From: Pinus tabuliformis
Lineage: Eukaryota; Streptophyta; Pinopsida; Pinales; Pinaceae
Assembly: GCA_031772625.1 (NCBI GenBank)
Contig: CM062814.1
Span: 361,309,750 to 361,373,749, forward strand
DNA length: 64,000 nucleotides
Reading direction: 5' to 3'
Both the position numbers and the translations under genes were made by a program. This document shows, piece by piece, positions 24,023-35,400 of the stretch. The notes under the pieces were generated by a model that was not told the DNA's origin, did not search any database, and worked only from the letters and a program-made list of their open reading frames with translations. How positions within the stretch are numbered: position 1 is the stretch's first letter; each line of letters opens with the position of its first letter.

Positions 24023-24620
24023 CGTTGATTTTCTTTGGACAGAAAAATGTGAACGTGCTTTCAAGGATTTAAAGAAGCTCATATCCACAGCCCTAGTCCT
24101 TCGAGGACCAAACTGGGATTTGCCATTTCAGATATCATCTGATGCCTCAGATACAACCATTGGCGCAGTCCTTGGGCAGGAAGAGGATAAAAAACCATAT
24201 GCTATCTATTACATCAACAAAAATTTATCCCCTGCTGAATTAAATTACACTGTTACTGAAAAAGAATTCCTAACTGTAATACATGTTGTCAATAAATTTA
24301 GACATTATATTACAGGCTATCCTGTTATCTTGTATACAGATCATTCCGCCATAAAATATTTAGCAAATAAGCCTGTCACAAATTCCAGAATAACTAGATG
24401 GTTGATTTTATTGTAGGAATTTGATATCAGAATCAAGGATCGTCCTGGCAAAGAAAACCCTGTAGCCGATTTTCTCTCAAGAATGCCAAAGCCAATTGAT
24501 GCAGTAGCAGTTGAAGATCAATTTCTGGACGAACATCTATTTGTTGTTGCCGTTCAAACACCCTGGTATGCTGATGTTGCCAATTACCTTGCAGTAGGTA
24601 AACTACCAAAACACCTAACC
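24023..24620 (+). pseudogene. Gypsy C RNase H and tether
   Basis: Degrades RNA in the RNA-DNA hybrid. DFLWTEKCERAFKDLKK precedes SSDASDTTIGAVLGQ (first catalytic Asp), YTVTEKEFLTVI (Glu) and YTDHSAIKYLANKP (Asp). After a TAG at 24414-24416 replacing Gln in LLQEFDIRIKD, the frame continues GKENPVADFLSRM to the tether before integrase. Single RNase H type; no second RNase H domain was found in C. Confidence 0.9.
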
Positions 24621-25901
24621 CCTAATGAATGAAAACGGATTGTTCAGAAGAGTACTCGGTTCTCATGGATTGGGGGCTATTTGTTTCACACAGGGGCAAA
24701 CATGCATATCAGGAGATGTATTCGAGAAGATGAAATCTTTGACATCCTATAAAACTATCATGATGGACCATGTGGGGGACACTTCGCTGAGCGTAGAGCT
24801 GGACATAAAGTATTACAGATAGGATATTATTGGCCCATGATTTTCATAGATGCAAAGAAGTCTGTCCAAGCCTGTGATAGCTGCCAGTGAGTAGGATGTC
24901 CTGGTCAAGCTGACGAGATGCCTCTGAGACCATAGTTAGTCATTCAACCATTCGAGCGATGGGCTCTTGATTTCGTTGGACCCATCAACCCATCATCAAA
25001 TCAGAAAACATATATCTTGGTGGCAACAGAATATGTCACCAAATGGGTTGAAGCAGAAGCGTTGCCAAGAGCCACAGAGGACTCTGTCATATAGTTCCTG
25101 TTCCATCTATTTGTACGTTATGGCCTTCCATGGGAAATAATTACAGACGGAGGACCACAACCTGCTGGGAATAGATTAGCTGCAACACTTAATAATTATC
25201 ATGTCCAGCATAAAATCACTACTCCATATCACCTATAGGCGAATGGACAAGTAGAAAGCAGCAATAAGGTAATAGAATCAATCCTAACGAAGACCATTGT
25301 GTCACATAGGCGTGATTGGGCTGCCCAACTACCTAAAGCACTCTGGGCCTATAGAACAACATGGAGAAGCACCACTGGTTACTCACCTTATCAATTAGTG
25401 TTTGGAAAACAACCCATTTTTCCTATAGAATTTGAAATCCAAACATTACGAACAACTCAGGAAGTTGGCTTAGATCTAAGCGAGGCACAGATTAATCGAC
25501 TACAACAGATCAATGAATTGGATGAAATTGGGCTCTCTGCACTACAAAATACAGCATTGATTCAACAGCAGCGAGCTAAATGGCATGATGCGCTCATCAA
25601 AAACAAAGTCTTCCATGAGGGATACTGGGCTCTGTTGTACGACTCTCGGTTTCAAGACTTCCCTGGGAAACTCCAGACTTATTGGTTGGGACCATACGAA
25701 ATCCAGAAGGTACATGACAATGGGACCCTTACTCTAATCACCATTGACAGTTCTGGATATGCCTTCAAAGTAAATGGCCACCGAGTTTGTCTCTATCGTA
25801 AACCACTCACTCAGGAATCCTTCTGCCAGCAGCTACGCCGAGGCACTGATATGGAGATTTTAGGAGAGGAAGAGAAGTCTTCCTCACCTGTAATTCATTA
25901 A
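24621..25901 (+). pseudogene. Gypsy C integrase
   Basis: Inserts the DNA copy into the genome. After a TGA replacing Trp at 24630, a shifted zinc-binding part reads HDGPCGGHFAERRAGHK..GYYWPMIF..ACDSCQ (HHCC). The core shows ALDFVGPI (Asp), ITDGGP (Asp) and HL*ANGQVESSNKV (Glu), giving D,D,E intact. TAGs at 24933, 25092 and 25236 each replace an expected Gln. The last 200 codons (25299-25901) are open: LPKALWAYRTTWRSTTGYSPYQLVFGK, then a GPYEIQKVHDNGTL C-terminal fold. No chromodomain seen. It ends with a TAA just before the hairpin array. Confidence 0.92.
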
Positions 25902-26019
25902 GGAATTCATTTTTTTTTACAATTTGTACATAAGTTCTTTTCTTTAAGTCGTTCTTGTACATATGCTTGAACTAGAAGTTTTGTTGTCATTTTTTGCTCA
26001 AGATTTCGATTTTTGCTAT

Positions 26020-26745
26020 TCCGTTTCTAAAAAGAATGGCATTTGTGTGTTTTTGTTGTTCCTTTTCAAAAGGAACAACATTCTTGATTTTTCTGCTGTT
26101 CCTTTTCAAAAGGAACAACATTCTTGATTTTTCTGATATTCCTTTTCAAAAGGAACAACATTCTTGATTTTTCTGTTGTTCCTTTTCAAAAGGAACAACA
26201 TTCTTGATTTTTCTCTTGTTCCTTTTCAAAAGGAACAACATTCTTGATTTTTCTACTGTTCCTTTTCAGAAGGAACAACATTCTTGACTTTTCTGCTGTT
26301 CCTTTTTCAAAGTAAAGGAATTTGCTTGTTTTTCTGTTCCTTTTCTAAAAGGAACAACATTTTGATTTTTGCTATTCCTTTTTCAAAAGGAATGGCACTG
26401 CGGTGTGTTTTCTGCCCCTTTTTCCAAAGGCGCAGCATATTTTTGATTTCTGCTGTTCCTTTTTCAAAGGAATGGCATTTTTGCGTCTTTTTCTATTCCT
26501 TTTTCAAAGGAACAACATTTTTCATGGCAGTTGTTCCTTTTTCAAAAGGAACGTCATTTCGAGTGTTTTGATATCTTTTTCTAAGGAAATAGCATTTTTT
26601 TAATTTCTATTGTTCCTTTTCCAAAGGAACGACATTCATGTGTTCTGCTCTTCCTTTCTCAAAGGGAACGACATTTGCACTTTTGAGACCTATGCTCCTT
26701 TGTTGTTCCTCTTTCCACAAGGAACACTTCTAGCATACTTTTTCT
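26020..26745 (+). repeat. Tandem 40-bp hairpin array in gypsy C
   Basis: Begins about 120 bases after the pol stop. Six in-phase 40-bp units have their core (ccttttcaaa) at 26061, 26101, 26141, 26181, 26221 and 26261. Each contains GTTCCTTTT-C-AAAAGGAAC, a near-perfect inverted repeat with a one-base loop, followed by aacattcttgatttttct. About ten more decayed units, spaced 36-55 bases, continue to about 26720 with compensating arms such as attcctttttcaaaaggaat. The long open frames crossing it are a by-product of the periodicity. Confidence 0.95.
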
Positions 26746-26759
26746 CTCCTTGTGAAACA

Positions 26760-28147
26760 GCTTATCCCTTTTGCTGATCTAAATTGAGGATGCTTCTTGC
26801 TCCCGTTCTTTCAAAGTCTTTTAGAGGCAGCTATGCACTTATGCAATGAACACAAAATAACAACATACTGAAATCAACAGATTATAAATTGCTATCTTTA
26901 TAAGGCTCTGTATTGGTAAGAGGACAAAAGGAAGGACACACTTATTCATCATCCTTTGTTGTCATTGTCTTACTAATTTTGCCTTGATTGGTTATCTTTA
27001 TCATGACATTCTCTTTAATCCTCTTTTATTATTGTTTAGGAATAAGAGCAAACGGTTTATATCTTCCTATTGAGATGATAAGACTTCTTCCACCACTCCT
27101 ACTCTTAAGGACTGTTGAACCACCCTTTGTGTATAAATAAGGAAAAGTGCTTTATGAAAAAGAAGAAAGTAAAAAGATGAATTATAAGTTGTCAAATGCA
27201 GGATAAGGGGTCTCATCAAGAGCCAGCCTACCATGATCATGAGGATGAAAGTGAAGTGGCATTCCCACTATGGCCACCACACCAGGGATATGGTCCAAAA
27301 GATATGTCAAATAAACAAACCTTGGAACAGGAGGTCTCATCACGAGCCAGCCTGCCCACTTTTCGCTCCGTCCTTGTGAATGGAATTATGGCTAACTGGT
27401 TACCAAGCCAGCATAATGGCCTACACTTTGACATTACATTCCTTAATATGCACATAAAGGATCATGGTTCCAGGGGTGAAATAAACAACTCTGCCAAGGT
27501 TATGGATTCCTGTCGGCAGTAGAACATTGTTAATGGTATTGAAGTCACATTGATTACACCAATAGGTAAGATACTAATACTCTTTTGTTTCTTATATCCT
27601 AGGCACTAATCATACATTATCTCCCAACTTATATATCGCATGAACATTTATTACCACCAATCATGGAAAAGGAGGTGACAATGACCACTTGAGATTTGGC
27701 AAGTACGACAGACGTCCTATCCCCTAGCCTTGCATCATATCACAACAGCCTCTTACGTAATACGCGATCCAACTTTATGCCTCGATTTCAGTAATTCGTT
27801 ATTTTTCTAAACATGGCATATTTTCATACGTTGTTCCTTTATGACTCAGTTGCAGATCGGGTGCTGCTCCTATCTTTGACGACTGGGACAACCTATCACA
27901 TTGTGTGGGGGGAGGTTAACCTCATTATTCCCCAGATTATGTGTCAGCTCACTATTCGGGAAAGATAGTGTACTAGGGTACGACACAACTTAATGACATG
28001 ATATTTCTATTTTTTATGCAAGTTGTTGTTCATAAGCCATTTATGTTGCATACTCTGTGTTTTTTTCAAAATATTGTGATTATTACCCTCTCTGTGTTTC
28101 AAACAGCATAAGCAGTTGTTGTTCCATTGAGAACCCACAGTGAAACC
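26760..28147 (+). other. Non-coding spacer of gypsy C with candidate internal polypurine tract
   Basis: Between the hairpin array and the extra ORF. A 108-codon open frame at 27196-27522 has no recognised domain; it contains two imperfect copies of ggtctcatca.gagccagcct (near 27210 and 27330). At 27905-27915 GTGGGGGGAGG resembles the element's own PPT and could be an internal plus-strand priming site. Otherwise nothing recognised. Confidence 0.6.
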
Positions 28148-30971
28148 ATGGGAGGAAGGGCAATTCGAAGGGAACCTTAGGAGTTGACAGTCTCCGCTGC
28201 TGCCCGGGAGATCCTGGAAAGAGCAGGGTGGCTGACTTATCTCAGCCGCTTGCAGGAGTCTAATGAAACAGTGGCGATTGAATTCCTACAGAATCTGCAG
28301 GAGGATCACTCCATAGTAAAGGGGAAGCAGATAGCGATCACCGATGATATAATCGCAGAAGTCTCGGGACTACCAGCCACCGGACTTGTATGGACACTAA
28401 AGAAGGAAAGATTACAGAAGATCATGGAAATTTTCCAGGATGAAGGCCAGAGCTTGACGATTAAATGAAAGGGAGTTCTGCCAGCAATGCTAGGAGAGCC
28501 CTGGGCAGAATTAGCAAGAACCGTGCAAAGCTACATCACCTGCGAGGGGAGAAAAGACGTGGTAAAACCACGAAATCTTAAACTCTTAGTTGTCCTAAAG
28601 AAGAAATGCTCTGTAAATCTGCCTACACTTTTGAATTCATTACTTCATGACGTTGCACGAAGCCTTAAAAAGGCACAGCATGTAGAGTCAGTTGTGAGCC
28701 ACCACGGTTAATTCGATTAATTGTTAGTCATAGCCTCACCCAGCAGCAAAGCAGCTGGGAAGAGCTAATTGCAATAATTGAGGGGAGGGCGACAACACCA
28801 TCCCCAAAACGTAAACATACTACAAGAACACCGGAACATCCGGAAAAACGCAGAGAATTAGTAAAACAAAAAAATGTTGCTAGCACATCTGAACGACCAG
28901 AAAAACGCCAGGAATTGGCAAAGTGTAAGCATGACAACGGTACACCCGAACAACTAGAGAAACGTAGAAAATCTGTCTAGTTAGCTCGGATATGAGGAAG
29001 GCTGGAAAAGCTCCAGGAAAGCACCAGCTAGCTAGTGGAAATTGAGGACGAGCAATCCTCACGGCTAGAAGTAGAAGTAGAGCAAGCTGAAGGAGAAAAG
29101 AAAGGAGAGGCCGAGGAGGCCGAGCAATCTGAAGAGGAAAATGAGGAAGAAGATTAGCATTCTGAAATAGAAGTTGAGCATTCTGAGGCAGAAGCTGAAC
29201 AATCCAAGCAGGAGGATGAAATGGGACAGCAGGAAGATAGCCCACCACAGGACCCAGTGGGAGAAGATGAATTGGCCGCAGTTTTGGCCAATATGGGTGA
29301 GTATGGCCAACCTCCCAGTCCAGCAAACCTCCACAACAAACCCCTAAAAGAAACTGCATCTGAAAAACCACAAACAGAGGAGGCAGAAGAAGGAAATATG
29401 CCTGTTCATGATGAAGAGGAGATAAGAGACACTGAACGGGAACAATTCGTTCCCAAGACACCAGAGGGAATTCCGGAGGAAGTAGCAGTAGAAAAAGAAG
29501 TTTCCCAGGAAGTGACAGAACCAGTTAGGGTTCCTACCCCAGAACAGCCAGAACAGAACAGCGAAGAAGTACCCCAGGAGAAAGATCCAGGGACTAGTCA
29601 TGACCCAAAACGCAGCAGACAACCTGCTGTTCCTCTAATAAAACGTTGAAAATTAGGGAATTACGAAAGGAACAACGAAGATTATTGAGCATAATAGCCC
29701 AGCTCCACTAGCATATCAGGATCTTGAAAGCAAAGCAGAGGGTAAGGAAGACTGCAAGGAAGAAAAAGGTGACCACTGCAGTAAAATTCCGCAAAATAAA
29801 AAGGCGGAGGACCAAAAATCGCCCTGCTGTTCAAAACCCTGCTGAAAATCTAGCTGCTATTCCAAAGGATGTTGAGGAACAGACTGTTGTTCCATTTGAA
29901 AAGGAACAACAGAAAGCTGATATTCGTGTTAAAAAAGAAACGGACAACAAGAAAATTCAGACAGAGGCACCACCTCAAGGGTGATAAGGGTTCCGAACTC
30001 GAAACAACGCAATAAGAAAGTTCAGGTAAAACTCCCGGCCTCCACTACTGCATGGAGAAGAGATCCAAAGATAGTGACCTTGCGCAAGGGATTGAAATAG
30101 GCTCAGCAAGAAGCAGAAAGGCTTAGAGAGCAAATGGTCCCTCGCGAGAAGTATGAAGAACTACAACAACAACTAAGGAACGTCAATCAATCCGAAAGCC
30201 GGGCCTTTGAAGGGTGGGCGAAAGGAACAAGAGAAAGTTGCAAAGGTAAATCATAGGCTAGATACTGTTATCAAGTAGATGGATACCTTGTGTTCTTCAT
30301 ACAATGACGTTTTAGCATGTAGGGCCCCTGCCAAAAACTATGCTCTGTTTTTACTGGACCGGTACTTACAATTAAAAATAAAAGCTGTTAAAGCAGGTGC
30401 CCCTATAAAAATTAACACTGTCAATGACTTTATAGACTGTTGTAAACATTACGGGGTGAAGGTCCAGAGATTGTTGTGTGAATTCTATTTGCATAACCTC
30501 ATGCTACATCAGGAGACTGAACTGAACGCTGGCCCTTTTGTTGGAGACATCCAATTGCAAGTATTCATCTCATTCGGGGTTAATCATATTAAATGGCTCA
30601 AAGCCTATAATACTTTCCAGAGGCAGGAAAATGGCCTAGACTTGTGGGTAAGGGTTGAGCCTAGGGACCCAATACAGTTGTGGAAAGCACATAGAAACCT
30701 CATAAGAACTCCGGGTGTCATTGAAATGTTAGGACCCATGCACGAGGCACTCATTCGACAAAGTTTAGAATATTTTCTTTCTATCAAAGACCTTGCCATT
30801 GATGCAGCCAAATTTCGGTACCGAATCTCTAATCCAAACATCCAGCTCAGGGAGCCATTTAAGTATGAGAATTTCCAATTAGCTGCCAACTGTTTGAACC
30901 TCTATGGCGAAAGCATTTTGAGGGCAGGGCCATCCTGGTTAGGATATAGATTTCGTAGTCCAATTATCTAG
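28148..30971 (+). pseudogene. Gypsy C extra sense ORF (between pol and 3' LTR)
   Basis: Start ATG at 28148 in a good context (aaaccATGGg). The N-terminal domain (28148-28711), after a TAG for Gln at 28179, reads SAAAREILERAGWLTYLSRL, EFLQNLQEDHSIVKGKQI and GEPWAELARTVQSYITCEGRK. This resembles the uncharacterised plant transposon-type domains found in extra ORFs of gypsy elements (family memory, not tested). A frameshift near 28712 leads to basic repeats (TPEHPEKRRE, TSERPEKRQE), a long Glu-rich stretch to 29649, a Lys/Arg-rich coiled-coil-like part (29650-30240, several shifts), and a 230-codon open C-terminal block (30279-30971; NYALFLLDRYLQLKIKAVKAG, FQLAANCLNLYGESIL). No signal peptide or membrane segment is seen, so a classical env role is not supported. 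Confidence 0.7.
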
Positions 30972-31145
30972 CACCCTGCACCCGGATATCAAGCCCTATA
31001 TGAGATGCCTTAGGGTCAAACAGGCCAGTTCTTGGACTACCTAGTCACTCACCACGGTTGTAGGCCTCCGCATGAGATTCCTTCTCCAGCCTATTCTCTC
31101 ATTGCTTTGCATGTCAACTACAACGTTTTCATGAGGGCATGAAAC

Positions 31146-31163
31146 AGGGTAAGCAGGGGGGTG
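31146..31163 (+). promoter_or_regulatory. Polypurine tract of gypsy C
   Basis: agggtaagcaggggggtg directly before the 3' LTR at 31164. Confidence 0.75.
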
Positions 31164-32840
31164 TGTGGAGTACTAAAAAGGTATGCTTTTGATGATCATT
31201 TCAATGGATTTTCAGTGGAACTTGTGAACCTTTTTGCATCATGAACGTGGAAAACAATAAAGAATTATAACAAAACATGTAGGATTAGTATGCAAGACTT
31301 AACCGCTGATAGTTGTCATTATCCTGTGCAGGAAGGGGTGAAAACGAGGAGCTGCTGTTCCAAAGAAAAAGATAAGAACAGGGTAACTGCTGTCCCTTTG
31401 ATGAAGGACCGAGTGCAAACAAGGCTAAGCAGGTTGAAGCAAACCGGTCCGAAAAAGGAGGAGAAGACACCAGCTCAGCGGAGGAGAAAAGAAGTGATTA
31501 AGGATTAACAGTTTGGCAAATCCCTCAGGATCTTTGATCCTGAGGGATCACTGCTTTATTTATCTTATTACTTAGACATCTTCGCCGTCACCCTTATATA
31601 AAGGGCCGACACTGTTAGCTTTGGGGGATGATGCTTTTATGTAACTTTCTGTTAAAGATCGAACTTTGATCATCGAGTCTCGTTGAAACTGGTTCATTGT
31701 ACTTTTGTTTTATGCATTAATATAAACTTGGTGATTATCTTATCTCTGCGTCTGGATTAACTTGAAGCGGTGTACCCTTGGAGGCTAAGGGCCCAGCCCC
31801 GGAGGACACTTACTTCTGTATCACTACGATTTGATTTCTGCGTGGTTTGCTTATCGTTGTTATTTGGTAATCTGATATGCTTTATAAGTTGCTATCATAT
31901 GCTCTGTTAAGATTCATTCATTAAGGTTTTTACAGACAGAACTATTGCATTGACTCTGCATTATACTAATCCTTTCAGATTTGATTGAATATTATTAGTC
32001 TTGACTGAATATTGTTACTATTTTGTTACAGAGCTCTTATGTTGTACATTCATGTGATAGAATTTATCTGAAGGTTGTGTTCTTTATGATTCAGGAGTGA
32101 TGTTGTTCCATTTTGAAACGTAGTTGTATTCCTGTTAATGAAGATTGATGCTAGATCAAATTACTCTTCAAGCGTTTTGTGTGTGTGTATGATTTCCAAA
32201 CGTTGTTCCATAACTTATTAGTAATTAATGCTATTCCATTAGTGTGTACTACTTGATTTTCCTGGAGAATGAAAGATTGTTGTTTGATTACAATGGGTGC
32301 ATTTGAGTTAGTAGAATAAAGCTTGATTACTGCTCGCGAGACTTAGTTGTTCGATTGTTGTTCCGTTTCAGAATTGCTGTTCCATTTTAGCATTGTTGTT
32401 CCATTCCAAATTTGCCGTTCGATTTCTTATTTGCTATTCCATTTTTCTACCTGCCGTTTCATTTACTCGCATTTGTTGTTTTAGTGTGAGAGACAATCTG
32501 TGGCTGTAGTGAGCCTCTACATTTACTGTCTAGCTCCCAGAACCGTGGTCCATGCTCTAATTTCCTTTCCATCAGTTTCCAAAGGGATGGGCTATTGCTG
32601 TTAAACCCTTGACTGATAAGTTGCCTAGCTTTAGAGTGTGTGATTTATTCATTTGAAGTAACTTAGTTATAGACAAGCATCCATTTACTCTTGTATTTTG
32701 TTGAACGTTGTACTACTAGCATTACTCTGACAAATGATAGCCTCAGACTGAGTCACTCTTTGAAATAACAAAACGCTCCCGGATTGACATATTAATGTGA
32801 GGTAATTAGAGGTGAAAGAGACCCTTTTTATAGCTCTACA
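31164..32840 (+). repeat. 3' LTR of gypsy C
   Basis: 1677 bp, pair of 10267-11947. Over the 219 bases of the U3 open frame (31290-31508) I count 14 differences from the 5' copy, about 6%. Contains the inverted repeat (31521-31547) and TATA box (31595-31602). Followed by TSD gtaca (32841-32845). Confidence 0.95.
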
Positions 32841-32845
32841 GTACA

Positions 32846-33049
32846 TGGTATTGGATGCTTCAACATGTATAAATATGTATTGTAACATTGAAAGAATCAT
32901 AATGAAAAATCAATATGGTAGTCCCAGTTTTTGGATCCAGGGGAAAAACTCTATGTATATGTGTTTTATTTGTTATGCTCTCACATTGTTTATTTTCTCT
33001 ATTTTAGAATTCTTATGTAGGTAATTTCCATATGGGGTTAAGACCTACA
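32846..33049 (+). repeat. 5' LTR of copia B, right part
   Basis: Continues 9975-10266 after removal of gypsy C; matches 37387-37589. Holds a TATA motif TATAAATA at 32868-32875, conserved at 37408-37415. Ends gacctaca at 33049. Confidence 0.92.
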
Positions 33050-33051
33050 TT

Positions 33052-33063
33052 TGGTATAAAAGC
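33052..33063 (+). promoter_or_regulatory. Primer-binding site of copia B
   Basis: TGGTATAAAAGC, two bases after the LTR; a decayed version of the initiator tRNA-Met site TGGTATCAGAGC. Confidence 0.75.
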
Positions 33064-33163
33064 TATTTTGGCTTGAAGGGGATGCCTTTATTATTTAGGG
33101 TTTTTTCTCGGTAGACCTTGTTCAGTGGGAGATCTGTGGGATCAATTCTGGTGGTGAAAGAAG

Positions 33164-33736
33164 ATGGTGAGCAGTGGAAAGATAGAGATCGAGAAATTTA
33201 ATGGTCATAGTTTTGAGTTATGGAAACTCGAGATGGAGGATCTGTTGGTGGATAAAGGTAAGTGGATCCCAGTAGATCCATGTACTAAACCAATGGGAGG
33301 GTCTGATGAAGAATGGAAGAAGTTAGATTAGAAGGCTAAGAGCACAATACGATTATGTGTCTTAGATTCAGTATTACTGAATGTATCAGGGGAAGCTACG
33401 GCAAAGGCTTTGTGGGACAAGTTAGGGACTTTATACCAATCTAATTCTTTGGTAAATAAACGCTTCCTATGGAAAAAGTTGTATAACCTGACGATGAAAG
33501 ATGGAGACTTGGTGACAGAACATTTGAATGCCTTCAATACTATGGCAAGTCAGTTATTATCTATTGATATTAAAATTTTAGATGAATATAAGTGCATCAG
33601 TTTGTTGTGTTCTCTATCAAATTCGTGGGATAGTATGGTTATTGCAATAGGTAGCAATGCAACTGCCTTGCAGTTTGATGAAATAGTCTCATCCTTGCTG
33701 ACAAAGGAGATGAGATGGAAAAATATGGAGAGCTAG
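33164..33736 (+). pseudogene. Copia B gag
   Basis: Starts at ATG 33164 (MVSSGKIEIEKFNGHSFELW). After TAG 33329, which replaces Gln, the frame continues KAKSTIRLCVLDSVLLNVSG, ALWDKLGTLYQSNSLVNKRFLWKKLYNLTM, and LLCSLSNSWDSMVIAI, the full UBN2-type copia capsid. It runs to a stop at 33734; gag then continues in another frame to the zinc knuckle. The first 190 codons have only one internal stop, a CAG-to-TAG type. Confidence 0.9.
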
Positions 33737-34280
33737 AATTGTCCTAGAACAGAAACAAAAATAAGTTATCGAGTGGGAGATCTAAATCTCCAGGAAAACC
33801 TATAAAGGTGGTGTGTTGGAAATGTCCAAAGGAAGGGCACTACAAAACAGACTATAAATCTAGAGCTCTTGAAAAAAGAAAGGGATCTAATGATGCTCCT
33901 TCTGCAGAGATGAAAACCACCTCAGATGAAGCTGGGGATGTGTACTTTCCTTCCTCAAATACACATGTTGATCATGAGGCATGGTTGATTGACTCAAGTG
34001 CATCCTTTCACTTCACTCCCCACAGAGAGTGGTTCTGCGAGTATGAGAATTATGATGGTGGTGATATCTTCTTATGGGATGATAGGAAGGCTAGAATTGT
34101 TTGTCGCAGAAAAGTAAAGTTGAAGTTGCAAGGCGGAAGGGTTAGAACACTTATGGGTGTTCTGCATATTCCTGCATTTGCCAAAAATCTGATTTCTATA
34201 CGCAAGTTAGATAATGCAGGTGTAAAAATAGTGTTCGAGAAGGATACCTGCAAGATGGTTCAGGGAGAACTAGTATTGAT
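33737..34280 (+). pseudogene. Copia B zinc knuckle and protease
   Basis: CWKCPKEGHYKTDYKS is a CCHC knuckle with the last Cys replaced by Tyr (a G-to-A change). The protease follows: EAWLIDSSASFHFTPHREWFCEY, in which the D-S-G-A motif is D-S-S-A, again G to A. Then DIFLWDD, GGRVRTLMGVLHIPAFAKNLISIRKLDNAGVKI. A frameshift lies near 34275. Both motif losses should inactivate the protein. Confidence 0.88.
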
Positions 34281-35400
34281 GTGGGGATTCAGATTGGAAC
34301 TCTGTACAAGCTGCAAGGTACCACTATTGTTGATGGGTGCAACAGTTCTGTGGTTGCTGAAAGTGGAGGAGAAAATCTTGTGGTCTCTGGAGAGAAGACC
34401 ATGCTGTGGCATCAAAGGCTTGGACATATTGGAGAGAAGGGCCTTCAAATACTTCATGGTAAAGATATGGTAGAAGGTATGATTAACAGCTCTCTAGATT
34501 TTGATATCTGTGAAAATTGTGTATATGGGAAGTAGAATCGGGTCAGTTTCCCCTCTGGTGGTAAGAGGGCGAAACAGATATTAGAGCTTGTGCACACTAA
34601 TGTGTTTGGACCTGTGAAGGTTCCATCATTGGGTAAGTTTGTGTACTATGTATCATTTATAGGTCACTTCTCAAGGAATACATGGATATATTTCCCTAAG
34701 AAGAAATTTGAATTCTTTGACAGGTTTAAAGAATCTAAGACTCTGGTGGAAAACTAGACAGAGAAGAAGATAAAGGTGTTGAGGTCAGATAACGGTGGAG
34801 AGTTTTGTAGCAAGGAATTTAAAGAATTCTGTTAGAAGTGTGGTATAGCATGGCGGAAGAATAGTCCATACACACCTGCACAAAATGGAGTTGCAGAAGG
34901 AACGAACAAGACGTTGATGGAAAGGGAAGGAAGCATGCTCAGTGGTGTCAGGCTAGGATAACAATTCTGGGTAGAGGCAGTGGAGATAGCATGTTACTTG
35001 GTCAATGGATCACATTCATCAGTGTTGGAGGATAAGAATGGACTAGTAAGAAACCCTCTCTTTCACATCTGAGGGTATTTGGATGTGATGCATATGTACA
35101 TGTTCCAAAGGAGAAAAGAACCAAGTTGGATAGTAAATCTGAAAACTGCATCTTTATTGGGTATAAGGATGGTTTAAAGGGTTATAAGCTTTGGAACACA
35201 GTAACAAGGAAGGTTGTGTACAGCCAAGATGTGATGCTCAAAGAGGTGAAAGATGTTATTAAACATGATGTCCAACTAAAGGAACCTGAGAAGATAGAGT
35301 TTGAGCTAAAGGAGGAAGAATTAGACTCTACAATAGAAGAGGAATCCAAAGCTGAAGAGCCACAAACATAGGGTGTGAGAAGATCAATTCGATAAACAAG
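34281..35400 (+). pseudogene. Copia B integrase
   Basis: LWHQRLGHIGEKGLQIL..CENCVYGK is the HHCC zinc-binding and GAG-pre-integrase part. The core reads LVHTNVFGPVKVPSLG (catalytic Asp changed to Asn), VLRSDNGGEF (Asp kept) and NGVAEGTNKTLME (Glu kept). TAGs at 34533, 34755 and 34833 each take the place of Gln. A frameshift near 35040 leads to SHLRVFGCDAYVHVPKE and SENCIFIGYKDGLKGYKLW (open 35126-35371), then an acidic linker. Damage is mostly C-to-T and G-to-A. Confidence 0.9.

Larger units (their letters stand above)
10267..32840 (+). mobile_element. Ty3/gypsy element C, nested in copia B LTR
   Basis: LTRs of 1681 and 1677 bp begin tgtggagtac and end agctctaca, with perfect gtaca TSDs. PBS follows the 5' LTR; a G-rich PPT precedes the 3' LTR. 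Order on +: gag, protease, RT, RNase H, integrase, 40-bp hairpin array, a long non-coding stretch, extra sense ORF, 3' LTR. Without D the element is about 14.7 kb. The PBS type, long LTRs and an extra ORF between pol and the 3' LTR fit the Tat/Athila branch of plant gypsy; the exact lineage needs an RT tree. Gag is interrupted by D. Many stops, mostly TAG at Gln. Confidence 0.92.

Noticed and set aside
26284-26603. Phe-rich open frames
   Set aside because: Produced by the pyrimidine-rich hairpin repeats; no independent coding evidence.
26020-26745. CRISPR-like array
   Set aside because: Spacers are nearly identical rather than unique, the context is a plant retrotransposon, and no cas-like gene is present.
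28880-29461. 193-codon open frame on the minus strand
   Set aside because: Shadow of the Glu-rich part of the extra ORF of C; its Leu/Pro-rich composition is the complement of Glu/Gly-rich codons.
28148-30971. Retroviral env gene in C
   Set aside because: No signal peptide, transmembrane helix or furin-like site could be seen; only the position fits.
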